Part shown: positions 51,601 through 61,247 of the stretch, in pieces | Position numbering within the stretch: the first letter of the stretch is position 1 | Layout: each line of letters starts with the position of its first letter | DNA from: Lepisosteus oculatus | Lineage: Eukaryota > Chordata > Actinopteri > Semionotiformes > Lepisosteidae | DNA: 64,000 nt | Assembly (NCBI RefSeq): GCF_040954835.1 | Contig: NC_090699.1 | Span: forward strand, 19,229,817 to 19,293,816 | Direction of reading: 5' to 3' | Translations under genes and position numbers: made by a program | Notes under the pieces: generated by a model | What the model saw: only the letters and a program-made list of their open reading frames with translations | Databases searched by the model: none | What the model was told of the DNA's origin: nothing

Positions 51601-54600
51601 ATGGGGCAAAGGTTATCATTATGGTTATGTTTAAATGCAAAAATGAGTATTTATAGACACATGGTTATTATATTTATATTATCAACTAACACTTCAAAAT
51701 AACTGTTCATTTAGTTTGAATGACCCAGATTCTAAAGGGCTCATCTGCTGTATTTTTGCTTAAAACATTTGTATAGTGAAAATATTTCATTTAGGATTTC
51801 TGTAAATAAAGTACAATTATGTTTTTAATGCTTCTTTTTTTCCCCTGGATGCCACAGCGAATTCTTTCTAGCAAAATTCCTCAAAAAGACGTCCAAGAGA
51901 CTGCCATTATTACCCTGGGGTCTGTGATTGGGAAGATGTGCTCTGCCAAGATGTGTGAATCACAGGTAAGGCGAGGACATTAAACCATTTACACATTTAG
52001 ACTAGAATATCGCCCTTCTTTTGGCAACATTACAAGGATAAATCAGTCAGGCAGGAGATGAGGAATAGCAGGGATGCTGTAAATTATCAGCACATGTTGG
52101 CATTAACACATCAACTTTAAAACTATACAGAACCTCTGTCATAGCACACTTGAGCCCAATAAAGCCCTTTCTAGGCACACTGTACGTCGCAATGCTGTGA
52201 ACAAATAACAGAAGTATTCTGAGGTAAGCCTTATCTTTCTGATGATAAGTGACCCCTTCTTATCTTTATTTTTTAAATTGCTTTGCTTTAGTGCCACACT
52301 TGCAACCCACAAGAGGGACAGACCTTGCCAGCAAAGTCACTGTTTCAGCATTTGATGACCATAGGAATCCTTCTATTTGCTGTGATATGCCTGGAATGTA
52401 TTAAGCTTCAGGGTTGCTGTTTTTGTAGCCTGATGTAAGGCCATTATACCAGTATAAAGATAAAACGATTTTAATTACTTTATGGATATTTGTAACTTTT
52501 AAGTGTTTTGGATAGATCAGAATTACTTATATATATAAATGTATGTTTAAATATTTGACATATTGTGTGATTTCAAAAATGACCAAATCCGGGGATAATT
52601 ATAAAAAACTATATCAAATACTGTTCTTTTTTGTTTCAAAGGTGAGGAGTAGTTCTTTGATTTAGGTTGACATTTTCATTGTTATTGTTATAAATACATC
52701 TATGGATGCTCTTAAATATTTTATGTTATGCAAATAGAACTATATTAATACAGACTATTCAACTTGCAGCCCTTCTAGTCTGCTCCATTCCAGAATTTTG
52801 CAACCAGCTCCATAATCACGTAACAGAGAACCAGCATGATTAATATTGCAATTAAGGAGTTGGTTTGATGTGGAACAAAGCAGATTGGACCCCAGAAGTT
52901 GATTAGACTTTACCTAGGCTGTCCATGATGTTCCACGTTTGAATTCCATTTGGTTTTTATTTCTCTCCTTGCCTCCTGTCCCTCACCATAAATATATCAT
53001 AGAACTAAGGCTGACATAGAAATGTGTTAGTAAGCAGAGGACTAAGATCCAGGTTTTAACATTTTGATTATTGTTATTCTGTTTTATTAACCACATTTCA
53101 CTAGGAAGTACTGTTTGCAAAGAACTTGATTCTGGACGGACTGAAATCCTCTACTGAAGATTCTGAGATGATGCCATATCTTTTAGCCCTGAAAAGTGCA
53201 CGGCTTCCAGAAACAATTCCCATCCTACTTCAGTACACAGAGATGTCAGGCGCTGTCTCCTCTATTGCTCTGTCAGCATTGCAGAGGCTTCCAATGGAGC
53301 ATATTGACAGCAAGGTAATGAGCAGATCTGTAGGAATATAGAATGCAAGAGTCATGCTGTAGGAAATGAAAAGGAAAAATAATAAGCATAACTTTTCAGT
53401 ACCAATAGATTGTGGTGCAAGCAGGGAGAACTGTATTTAGGGTTTTCTGCAGTTTGTTTTCCGTAACTCACTGGAAAATACAGATGGTGCAAAAGAGTTT
53501 TAACGCCTGAATGCGTTACATTTCCAAAGAGCATTTGTTTACAGTCCTTTCTCTCTCTGTATGTCATGAATAACTGTAAGAACTGTATGTCTTTCTCAGG
53601 TTAAGGATCGCATGAGACAAATTTTTAATCACAGGAATCGGCACTTCACTGAAACTGTTCGACTAGCTGCTGCGGAAGTCCTGCTAAACAATGAGCCTTT
53701 GCATATGGACATAAGAAATATCATAGAGGCTATTGGAAAGGAAGGGCCAGAAGTATCCAGATATTTGGCATCAAAAATTGAAAGCATTCGATATTCTGAT
53801 CATGCAGCAAGGTGAGCCAATTTCTGCCCTCTGTCTTGGCCTCAGTCGCTCCCCTAGGCTAAATGTCAAACCAGACAATACAAAGCATCAGCCACATAAA
53901 TAAAGATGGCCACACAAGCTTCTGCAGCCAAATGAAGCTGGGCAGAGCGTGTGCTGGGCTATCTAGTTAGTCCTTTGCATGGCACATTTCTTTACAAAGT
54001 TTAAGCTCTTGGTACCTTTCTTGATCCAAATCATATCAAAGCAACACTTTTTATTTCATGTTTTTTGTCAGACACAAATGTCTGAAACATTTACAAATGT
54101 CATGTTTATTTTACTGTGCAAACTTGCTTTGCTGTCCGTCATTCTGATGATAAACTGTATTAAGCAAGTGAAGGTCTATGGAAAAGTATTGGTATTTACC
54201 TCTGTGAAAGCAAATGCATTCTAAGGCACATTTGAATGCTAATTGAGAAAGGCATTATAAAACCTTGTTTTCTGTGCCCTTAAAGCTAGTGTAGCAGATG
54301 GATTCTTTAACCAGTTTAATTTAATGCAGTTTTTGACTTCTTCCAAGGAAAATTATTCATGACATCTTGAAGGATCTAAAGCTAAATAACTACAATCATC
54401 TTTCCAGAAGTGGGAGTTCCACAGTGTATTCTGGTTACATGGCCGGTAAGAATAATAATAAAATAGGATGAACTGCGATGATGAATTATGCTAAGTACTT
54501 ACAGCCTTTTTTGTTTCCTTTTCCTTCGCAAAAAGACACATACTTCCAAAAATCATTTTTTAATGCACCATCAGAAATCTTAAATGCAGCTGAGTTTATG

Positions 54601-57600
54601 CAACATTTCCTTCAGCGCTTTTCCAAGCATAACATCTGAGTGAGAGACATAAAAGCTCGAGCCACTGACTGTAAACAGTCACAGTTTTCTGGGTTGCACA
54701 TACACACCCGTGTGTGCAGGAGTGCTCCTTCACCTCAGGCTTGCCTTCCTGTGGAAAATGTCCTGTGCCATTACCCTTTCCCTGTTTTGAAAAACTCCCG
54801 TGGCACATCCACAGATCAGTAGTGTTCACTAACTACACCAGAACCTTCCTCAAAAGGGAGTGCTGGTACAATGTGTGGTCAGTGCCTTTCAGCTGGGACG
54901 TCTTAAACATCCTGTAAAAATGAGTCATAGCAAATATATATCGCTGACCTGCGCCAGGTTTTTTGTCATTATTTTCATCAGTAAATTTTAAATCAAATGT
55001 GTATAGAAGCACTTCATATATTATAAGACATATATAATTCAAACCTCCCTAACAATGATTTGTTTTCTCTGTTTCTTTGTTTAGCAAACAAGGATGTGAT
55101 GTCCTCTTACACTTTTGACTTCCTCTTTTCTGACTATGGATTTTTAAGACAAAGTAACACTAATTTCTATACCCACATTAATGGAAGTACAATGCATTCT
55201 GTACAGGTAATTTCTCATGTCAAGACACCAATCAGCCTAATTAACAAAGAAGCTTAGCAATTCACATAGAAGCTGTGTAGAAGAGTAAATCATAACATTT
55301 TGACATTATTGTTATGAAGGGCAGGTGCCCTTAACATTTATCTATGACTTACAATTTAGTAAGCCCCTGGACTAAAGTCATAATGAATCACTATTTTTAA
55401 CCTTCAAATTGTGGTGCTATTGTATATTAATTCTTTAATGTCTGTTCGTGCTGCAGCTCAACTCTGTTTAAGTGTTAGCACAATTGCAACCTATTGATCC
55501 TGCCAGACACACACAGTGCAACTGCTGGTTTCAAATCGATCATGACAAAGCTCTTTCCTTGACATATGACAGCTATCAGTCATTTTTCCTGGCTCATCTC
55601 AAGATGCGGAACTATTTAAAAATAACCTCTTGGAGGCCTGAGATTCCCTCACCATCTTCTCTCTAAAGGGCAATTCATATTTTGAAAGGAGCGAACCTTT
55701 CTGGTGACAGTAAGTGTGAAGGTTAATCACAACAGCAATAGAGCTCTCCAGTTTGCTTGCAGGTATCCATGGAGGCGAAAGGTCTGGATTCTTTGTTTGG
55801 AAACGAAGGCGCAGAGGAGGAGGAAGAAATTGAAGCTGAAATGTCGGCCATAGTCCTCGACGTGCAGCTCCGCCCGGTGATGATTTTCAAGGGATATTCC
55901 GATTTAATGGAGAAATATTGGTCCGCCACAGGGGAGCCTGAAAATATACTGAGAGGAAATATTCTGATAATTGACCATCTGCAGGTAAAATAAACGTTTA
56001 CACCCTGAACTGTTTTTTTTTCTTCAAAAATAATGTATAAAAGTATAAAAACAATAAAAACAATAAAAAATTGTTCATAAAGGTATAAAAGTCAGTCAAT
56101 ATACAGTAGAAATGTTTTATCAGAGTCAGAATATTAGGTAATATTTCAAAGCAAAGGTGGAAAGGGGATTTGGATTAAACAAATGACCTGGTGATTTGTC
56201 TTTATATAAAGTATTTGTCCAGGAAAACATGCATCAGAAACAAACACAACATAGTGTTCATTGTGGACCAGTAGGAGACTCCCTTCCCTTCAGATCAGAA
56301 CTTCCACACAAACCCCCCACAGTACCCTGGGGGTACTGTGTACTGTGTTGTAGGAGCTGATATTCTTTACACAAGACTTCAAACTGAGATGTTCTCTCGT
56401 TGGTTTCTAAAACCTCCGATCTTCTGTTTGTAAGAGTAGAGGTTTTAACTCTGGTGTTCTAGATGAACTCTACCCTGGTCTGCTGAATCAGTTTGTCAAT
56501 CCTCTACTTGCTCAGCTGAGCGGTGGAGCTGCTGGTGCAGAATGGCTGCTCCAGTACAGTATAGGTCATCCAGGTAGGGGCTGCACTTTACAATGGTGCA
56601 TGAAGTGGGTCCACTCCTGAATGTAAATTATAATACAAATGCAATTTACAATTATTTTAGTGCTTTGGGATCTTGCTGTACGAAAGGCACTACAGGCGTG
56701 CAAGGAATTTTTATTAATTACTCATTTTGCCTCATCACATTTTACTTAACACAAAAAAGCAAATTTCCCTTAAATGTATTAACTCAAGGCTTTTTCAGGC
56801 TCTGTCACTTCAGTCTGGTTTACAAGCCCTCATCCACATTCAAGGAGGACTCAATCTCGATGTCACAGGTAGCATTGAGATCAGCTTGTTGAGTCAGCAG
56901 TCAAAGAGCACTATCAGAAGCAGGTAAGATCAAGAACCACTAAATCTGCTCTTTATTACAAGACAGATTCCATTAATAATAACACAAAAAATTACTGTGT
57001 GTTTTGAATTTGACCTTAAAATTCTTTTGATTTTAATGACAAGAGAAGAGAGCTATTGAGAGATCAACAGCAGTCTTTTATTACTATTGTGCACTGTGCA
57101 ATTACACAGCCCAAAGAAAAAGGCCAGTGTGTTACTGTACAGCATACAGCACAGATACTGTATATCTTTACTGGTCAGAGAATGAGTAAAAATAGGAATC
57201 CATTTCATAGAAATTGTCATGTCTCATTTCATCTGTTCAAACCCAAACACAAAACGTTACAGTGGTGCAGCATGGTATGTGAAAATTATGCAGACATTGA
57301 AAAGTGGACTGAAATTTTTCTGATTCCTCTGTAAATGGATTTAAAAAACAGACTTTTGGGTCCTGATATATTTATAAAACCTTGTTAATGAAAAACTCTC
57401 TGCCTCATGTCCTCTCTGGGTATCTGGAAACTTTTCATTTTGGGTGCACTGGGGTGTGCACCTTTAATAAAAGATAAAAATAAAAGGTACGTAAGTTAAA
57501 ACAAAAAGCATGACACCTTCATATGTTCAACTGAATTACCTTTCTGAATTCAATTTGTTTGACTGTTTCATACAGAGGAGTCTTGGCTGTCTATGCCTGG

Positions 57601-58026
57601 ACAGAAATCGATACCTCTTTCAGGCAAGCTGGGATCCAAACCAACTCAGAAAGCCATGCCCCGATCACCGTTGTCAACACTGTGAGCCTCTCGCAGCTTC
57701 CAATCTCTCACTGCCTGCAACTGAAGAAGGATTCTTTCCATTACAGGTGGAATAAATACTGTGCAATCTCTGTGTCCCCACATGCATGTTGCTTTTTATT
57801 AATGATCATATGGGCCAAAACAACATATCATGACATGGTTGTAAGGTTTTAAATTCTGTTACTTCTGCCCCATCTTTTCTTTAGGGAGTCTATTGTGATA
57901 CATGAGAGGTTTCCCAGTGGGAAAAAAATCATGATGCAGAAGGGAAGAAAATTCACCCTTCCTGGAGAAGAGACTTCGCTGCATCAGAGAAATTCCGAGG
58001 TGTGTAAAAAGCTGCTTGAGGACTGA
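36555..58026 (+). CDS. mttp-like: Microsomal triglyceride transfer protein large subunit-like, complete (18 coding exons)
   Basis: Family role: the large subunit of MTP pairs with protein disulfide isomerase in the ER lumen and loads lipid onto apolipoprotein B. Eighteen exons join in phase from ATG to TGA: 2637 nt, 878 residues (human MTTP is 894 with, as I recall, the same exon count). Residues 1-24 are a signal peptide. About 25-300 form the vitellogenin/LPD N-terminal beta-barrel, with the conserved KRGLASLFQ and the CTSC pair. About 300-600 form the helical domain, with YLLALKSARLPETIP, SALQRLP, and AAAEVLLNN. About 600-878 form the lipid-binding sheets, with LSRSGSSTVYSGY, MSAIVLDVQLRPV, GYSDLM and LQSGLQALIHIQGGL. 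The end, LHQRNSEVCK, matches human LHQENSEMCK, but the human tail after it is replaced by KLLED. By eye identity to human MTTP is about 40 percent, lower than expected for a fish orthologue, so a paralogue is likely. Confidence 0.93.
37081..37235 (+). repeat. Repeat with a 24-base purine/pyrimidine hairpin (mttp-like intron 1)
   Basis: The left arm at 37164-37187 (CTGAAAAAAAGAAAAAAGAA) pairs with the right arm at 37207-37233 (TTCTTTTTTCTTCTTTTTTT), with a loop of about 20 bases containing AACGTTTCAGCCGTGGAG. The flank GTAGCTGCGTCAGCATGTGT looks like a dispersed repeat. Confidence 0.6.
37660..37875 (+). repeat. SINE 3' half (mttp-like intron 1)
   Basis: GCCTCCTAATAATCCCCATT, CTTCATCACTCTGTTCCCCT and AAAGTGCTATATAAGTGTG match the 3' half of the 5S-headed SINE at 18816-19338. 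It ends 57 bp upstream of coding exon 2. Confidence 0.75.
37933..38105 (+). CDS. mttp-like: mttp-like exon 2
   Basis: 173 nt, residues 24-81: AKFDSGVLYTYLYTVSVGLE followed by a region ending LRSLWTNPNNEQEQLVEIK, which matches human ALLWRNPDGDDDQLIQI. Donor GTCAGT is acceptable but not consensus. Confidence 0.93.
38535..38690 (+). repeat. Dispersed fish repeat, family A, 3' part (mttp-like intron 2)
   Basis: GAGATAGGCTCCAGCTCCCT, TGACCCTGTACTGGATAAAG and GAGAATGGACGGATTCATA. Confidence 0.65.
38959..39102 (+). CDS. mttp-like: mttp-like exon 3
   Basis: 144 nt, phase 0/0, residues 82-129: FQDLKVINNVTRNES, then LRKPLLLHYVSGN. It carries NVT and NES sequons. KPLLLHYVSG aligns with human RPTLLHLIHG. 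Confidence 0.93.
39812..39919 (+). CDS. mttp-like: mttp-like exon 4
   Basis: 108 nt, phase 0/0, residues 130-165: LEKLFAAEEGNVAIMNLKRG and LASLFQMWPHSGTRVE. NLKRGLASLFQ is one of the most conserved motifs of MTTP. Confidence 0.95.
42960..43076 (+). CDS. mttp-like: mttp-like exon 5
   Basis: 117 nt, phase 0/0, residues 166-204: NDVTGRCDVLYEVSGKEITK and FQSCKKEDFGYTSTNQ. The two cysteines (GRC and QSCK) match the disulfide pair in human GNCKVTY and DSCKIAR. Confidence 0.94.
46553..46692 (+). CDS. mttp-like: mttp-like exon 6
   Basis: 140 nt, phase 0/2, residues 205-250: VFGTSMRGSSKCVYSLESHL and the strand ending TKINS. It aligns with human [20 protein letters not shown]. A 3.5 kb intron precedes it. 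Confidence 0.93.
47740..47893 (+). CDS. mttp-like: mttp-like exon 7
   Basis: 154 nt, phase 2/0, residues 251-302: RQRLLLLSTNPGES, the helix QEVLKAFEELYIP and KKTCTSCHL, matching human FQSHCKGCPSL. The in-frame acceptor is CTAAG at 47739; a better-looking CAG lies four bases downstream but would break the frame. Confidence 0.9.
49532..49683 (+). CDS. mttp-like: mttp-like exon 8
   Basis: 152 nt, phase 0/2, residues 303-352: VTEQLATLKTKEVDVSKIL, then KVVRLLRQMKKENLFQLL. It is the start of the helical domain and aligns with human [20 protein letters not shown]. Confidence 0.92.
50047..50218. mobile_element. MITE-like element (mttp-like intron 8)
   Basis: Left TACAACCCTAGTCTTCTGTG then TCTGCAGGTTTT; the right end has AAAACCTGCAGA and then AAGGACCAGAATTGGA. 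The arms are inverted and share a perfect 12-base TCTGCAGGTTTT core; about 170 bp. Confidence 0.55.
50640..50805 (+). repeat. Dispersed repeat, family B (just before mttp-like exon 9)
   Basis: CTGGTTTCTTTCAAGAAGTG, GAGATCATGGCTCAATTAGC and TAGATGGGCTAATTGGCCAC. It ends about 45 bp from the exon 9 acceptor. Confidence 0.6.
50852..51020 (+). CDS. mttp-like: mttp-like exon 9
   Basis: 169 nt, phase 2/0, residues 353-409: SFLIDAATAALTPESLEALS followed by DFTNRYQGVLLQRFLHACAF, matching human SLEAILDFLDF and LQERFLYACGF. The start was chosen at GCTCCAG because only it keeps frame and length with exon 8. A strong-looking acceptor 14 bases downstream (CTCATAG) would shift the frame. Confidence 0.9.
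51858..51965 (+). CDS. mttp-like: mttp-like exon 10
   Basis: 108 nt, phase 0/0, residues 410-445: RILSSKIPQKDVQETAIITL and GSVIGKMCSAKMCESQ. It aligns with human IRETVMIITGTLVRKLC. Confidence 0.93.
53105..53314 (+). CDS. mttp-like: mttp-like exon 11
   Basis: 210 nt, phase 0/0, residues 446-515: NLILDGLKSSTEDSEMMPYL, LALKSARLPETIPILLQYTE and SALQRLPMEHIDSK. It matches human [20 protein letters not shown]. The helical domain Arg in ALQR is kept. Confidence 0.95.
53600..53811 (+). CDS. mttp-like: mttp-like exon 12
   Basis: 212 nt, phase 0/2, residues 516-585: VKDRMRQIFNHRNRHFTETV, RLAAAEVLLNNEPLHMDIRN and IIEAIGKEG. The human counterpart has [20 protein letters not shown]. Only about 30 percent identical overall by eye. 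Confidence 0.94.
54348..54445 (+). CDS. mttp-like: mttp-like exon 13
   Basis: 98 nt, phase 2/1, residues 586-618: KIIHDILKDLKLNNYNHL and SRSGSSTVYSGYMA. SRSGSSxxYxGY is shared with human MTTP and marks the end of the helical domain. Confidence 0.94.
55085..55206 (+). CDS. mttp-like: mttp-like exon 14
   Basis: 122 nt, phase 1/0, residues 619-659: SSYTFDFLFSDYGFLRQSNT, then HINGSTMHSVQ. It aligns with human STYSLDILYSGSGILRRSN, the first strands of the lipid-binding domain. Confidence 0.94.
55763..55984 (+). CDS. mttp-like: mttp-like exon 15
   Basis: 222 nt, phase 0/0, residues 660-733: VSMEAKGLDSLFGNEGAEEE (acidic stretch), MSAIVLDVQLRPVMIFKGYS and ILIIDHLQ. MSAI, DVQLRPV and GYSDLM are identical in human MTTP. 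Confidence 0.96.
56290..56700 (+). repeat. SINE body (mttp-like intron 15)
   Basis: GCTGAGCGGTGGAGCTGCTG, GTGCAGAATGGCTGC and CATCCAGGTAGGGGCTGCAC match the body of the SINE at 6640-6935. The 5' part is degraded. Confidence 0.5.
56799..56923 (+). CDS. mttp-like: mttp-like exon 16
   Basis: 125 nt, phase 0/2, residues 734-774: ALSLQSGLQALIHIQGGLNL and DVTGSIEISLLSQQSKST. It aligns with human [20 protein letters not shown]. Confidence 0.96.
57576..57746 (+). CDS. mttp-like: mttp-like exon 17
   Basis: 171 nt, phase 2/2, residues 775-831: RGVLAVYAWTEIDTSFRQAG followed by VNTVSLSQLPISHCLQLKKD. The single cysteine in SHCLQ matches human FLVCMQMDKD. Confidence 0.94.
57885..58026 (+). CDS. mttp-like: mttp-like terminal coding exon
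   Basis: 142 nt, residues 832-878 and TGA. It encodes ESIVIHERFPSGKKIMMQ, FTLPGEETSLHQRNSEVCKK and LLED. The family C-terminal cysteine (EVCK, human EMCK) is present. The dozen residues that follow it in human MTTP are absent. Confidence 0.93.
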
Positions 58027-58539
58027 CATTGTGATTCCACACCTCCAAGCCAAAGCAAGAACAAAAGGATTAATGCTGAATAAGTCAACATCATTACAAG
58101 TCCTCAAGTGAGAGGAGATCAGGGGAGGTTGAATAACCAAAGACTGTGGTTCATTCTCTAAGAAAATTAGCTCAAAGAATCTAAATCAAAGAAAGAGAAG
58201 TAACATATGACATGTTAAAGATGATATCAATATTTTGCAAATAAGTTTTGACCTGGGCAATGAAAAAAAATTTAATCAAAAATCAAAACCATAAACATCA
58301 ACACATCTTGGTATTGGGCTACAAATCAAACAGAAGTATATTTTCAAAAACAGCACCCAAAAACTTCCCACAACAGCAGCCCAGCACTTCATATGCAAGT
58401 GTGCAAGTGCTTCATATATTATAGATAAATTGTTCATTTTCTATCATGTATAAACATTTATCAGAATCTTGCAAGTACTGTACACCATTCAGCATTATGA
58501 AGCAGTTTTGGAAGTTAAATGCTCTCAGGATCAAGCAAG

Positions 58540-58549
58540 AATAAATAAA
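58540..58549 (+). promoter_or_regulatory. Candidate polyadenylation signal downstream of mttp-like
   Basis: Overlapping AATAAA hexamers about 515 bp after the stop codon, the first clear ones downstream. True transcript end is not known. Confidence 0.35.
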
Positions 58550-58867
58550 GACGTTTTATTTATTTATCCTCTGAGAGGCTCAGCACATCTTGTTGATTTC
58601 ACAGTGCTTCTTAGATTCTTTGATATTCTTTCAAACCATAAATGCTTCAAAGTAGTTTACTCTGAGCAAATGCAGAAACAAATTTAAGTGTGACATACGT
58701 GTCCAGCATAAAACACTAGGTTGAAATTTCTAATTTACATTACAGGAGGTTGAGACAATTTTGCTTTGATGTGATTTTAAACAAATGTCCAGATTTTAAA
58801 TAGTCATTATATTAAAACTTGTTTGGAAAAAAGCAACAGGAGTTGCTCATTTGTGCTGTTCAATCTG

Positions 58868-59075
58868 CTCATTCCTGCCTAGGGGTATCTCAAGCAGTTG
58901 CCTATCCCAGAAGCACATGGCTAATTGTAGGTCTACACCCCAGACAGGCTACACACACAGATGCACAGGGATAAAACCAAAGCATCTAGAGAATGTTCAC
59001 ACAGAAACAGGAAGCACAAGCAAATGCCACTCAGAACTGTGAGGCAGCGATACTAATTGCCATACCTCCAAGCCA
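58868..59075 (-). repeat. Dispersed fish repeat, family A, degraded, minus orientation
   Basis: AACTGTGAGGCAGCGATACT, CACAGAAACAGGAAGCACAA and CAGACAGGCTACACACACAG are complements of family A landmarks. Confidence 0.5.
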
Positions 59076-59414
59076 TATGAGAGTTTTCCCATTTCCATTA
59101 AATTATATATAGCTACACTGCCCTTACATTGATTTAAAACCTACTGTAGAACTGCATCTGTTATAATATGCCTTGAGAACTATCAGACTATACCTTGAGA
59201 AGCCTGCACATGATCAGAATTTAATTCATCCCAGAAATGTATTTGATATAATGGTTTGCTATTTGTAATAAAGGTAAATAGTTGCACGCTGGTATCCAAC
59301 AAATACATATATTCTGTATATACTATATAATAATGTTTCTTTATTAGTCCTATACAATTTCTTGCATCAGGAATTTGTCTTTTCACATACCCCAGCTTTT
59401 CTCCATTGAGACAC

Positions 59415-59625
59415 AGACAGGGAGAAGCTTGGGGTCAGAGCACAGGGTCTGCCATTGTATGGCACCCCTGGAGCAGTTAGGGTTAAGGGCCTTGCTCAGG
59501 GGCCCAACAGAGTAGGATTCCTCTGCCAGCCACAGGATTTAAACCAGACTATCAGGGATTTGAACCAGCAACCTTCCAGTCAGGGGCACATATCCTTAGC
59601 CATAGAGCCACCGCTCCACCCTATG
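59415..59625. repeat. Fish SINE-like repeat, another family
   Basis: GGCACCCCTGGAGCAGTTAG, GGGTTAAGGGCCTTGCTCAG and AGCCATAGAGCCACCGCTCC are phrases seen in a SINE-like repeat widespread in fish genomes (recalled). Confidence 0.6.
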
Positions 59626-61142
59626 TTATGTGTAATATGTATGTATTATATATGTACTGTATTATATATATATAACATACTGTATGTAATGAAGCATTGT
59701 GTTTAAACGTATTGTATGCCCTATCCATTATTCACTGTAGAATAGACATCTGAGGTAATATTACAGAATCACAGCTCATATTGAAAGCAATTCCTTCAAT
59801 CGCAGTACTTTCACTTGTCTCGGTAACACGGTTTACTTAATGCTTCTCAAGCAAGCCGCTTCAGACAGCAGAGATGTTGTTTAGGACAAAACTGGCCACC
59901 CAGAGTATTCCATTCTTCTCCCTTGTTCTCTTCCTGTGCTTTGCCCAAGAGGAGTAAAAAAAACTCTACTCAAAGACCGAACATGCTTTAGATTTCAACT
60001 GCAAACTGCTGTTGACTTTTTACTTTTTGTTGTATCTAAAGAGCACTATTTTCCTTCTGTTTATCTTAACATATAACAGTATGGTCATTGACAGGAACTT
60101 TCTTCCCTCATAAAAGTGCATTTGTTTTCCTTCTGATGTGATGAGCCATTCTTATGTGGAGCTGTCAGCCATACGGTATGTTTTGTTGAGTAGCTTGTTG
60201 TCTTTTTATCTTAGTTTGCTCAATCTTGGTGATGTCCTTTTCTTTTTCCCATAGAGATGTTCAAAGTCATTCTGTACGTAATGTGTACAGATGTAAGGCC
60301 ATTTGAGCAATTAGTGGAAACAGTATAATAGTTCATGGATAAAAACTAAACAGGTTGTGTTTGTCAGTACATGGGAGACAAGATGGCCAATTAAACAAAA
60401 TTAAATTGGTGTTGACACCAAGGGGCATATTGTTACACTGTTTTCAAAGCTCTGTATGACAACTGCAACATCCAATTATGGAATGAAGAAAACATCATTA
60501 TCAGCTCTGGCAAATTTCGCAAGCTATACTGCCACAGGCTGTCAGAGTGCTGTCTTTGCTGACTGTGCACAGCTGACGCCTCCCACTAAAGTCCTTCTTT
60601 TCAGAGCCATTTCTACAACATGACAGGACCCAGGAGTCACAAGGGGTATGATCTGAGACACAGCCTTGCACTTGCCAGGCTGCTATGCGATTATAATGAG
60701 ATGTTTCGGTGCAAAACAAGGCATTTTTTAAACAAAGCATTACCTAATATTGTAGATAGTATACTGTACATATAATACTGTATGTATATTTGCATATTTT
60801 GTAATTTTACCATATTAATTTACTATGTGTGTATTGTGCTTTGAATGTCCATGATTTCCCTTGGCCAGCATCAAGATGTACTATAGATTTCCTCAGGTTG
60901 ATTTAACCGTGATTTCACTGCGCATTTGCAATTGAGCATGCTCATCGGCATCTCGACCACAGCCATTCGATGAGTGGTATAGCATAGTGGTATGGAGTCA
61001 TTAGTTTCTAGGCCTGTCCATACAGACAGTGTGAGTGTGTTACTCAGGTGCTCATCATATATTTTCTAGGTGTTGGCAGTTGTAGATCGTGTGCTCATCC
61101 TAAGGAAAATATACCATTTCACACTTGTTTTTTTCCTCTTAG

Positions 61143-61247
61143 ATTTTTTTAAAGGGTCTGGATGGTAAAATAACCTGCAGAGAACTTCCAGCAAGAGACA
61201 CGCTCCACATCTACTGTAGGTCTCTGTTTGGTAGCAGCTATCTTTAA
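61143..61247 (+). other. Short open segment resembling the start of a ubiquitin-like domain
   Basis: After a TTTTTTCCTCTTAG acceptor-like sequence, the frame reads IFLKGLDGKITCRELPARDT, then LHIYCR and on to a TAA. Ungapped against ubiquitin from its third residue, IF-K-L-GK, E and DT line up, 9 of 26 positions. The donor-like AG/GTCTCT is weak, and no partner exon with the rest of the fold was found. It may be an orphan exon, a pseudogene fragment or chance. Confidence 0.2.
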
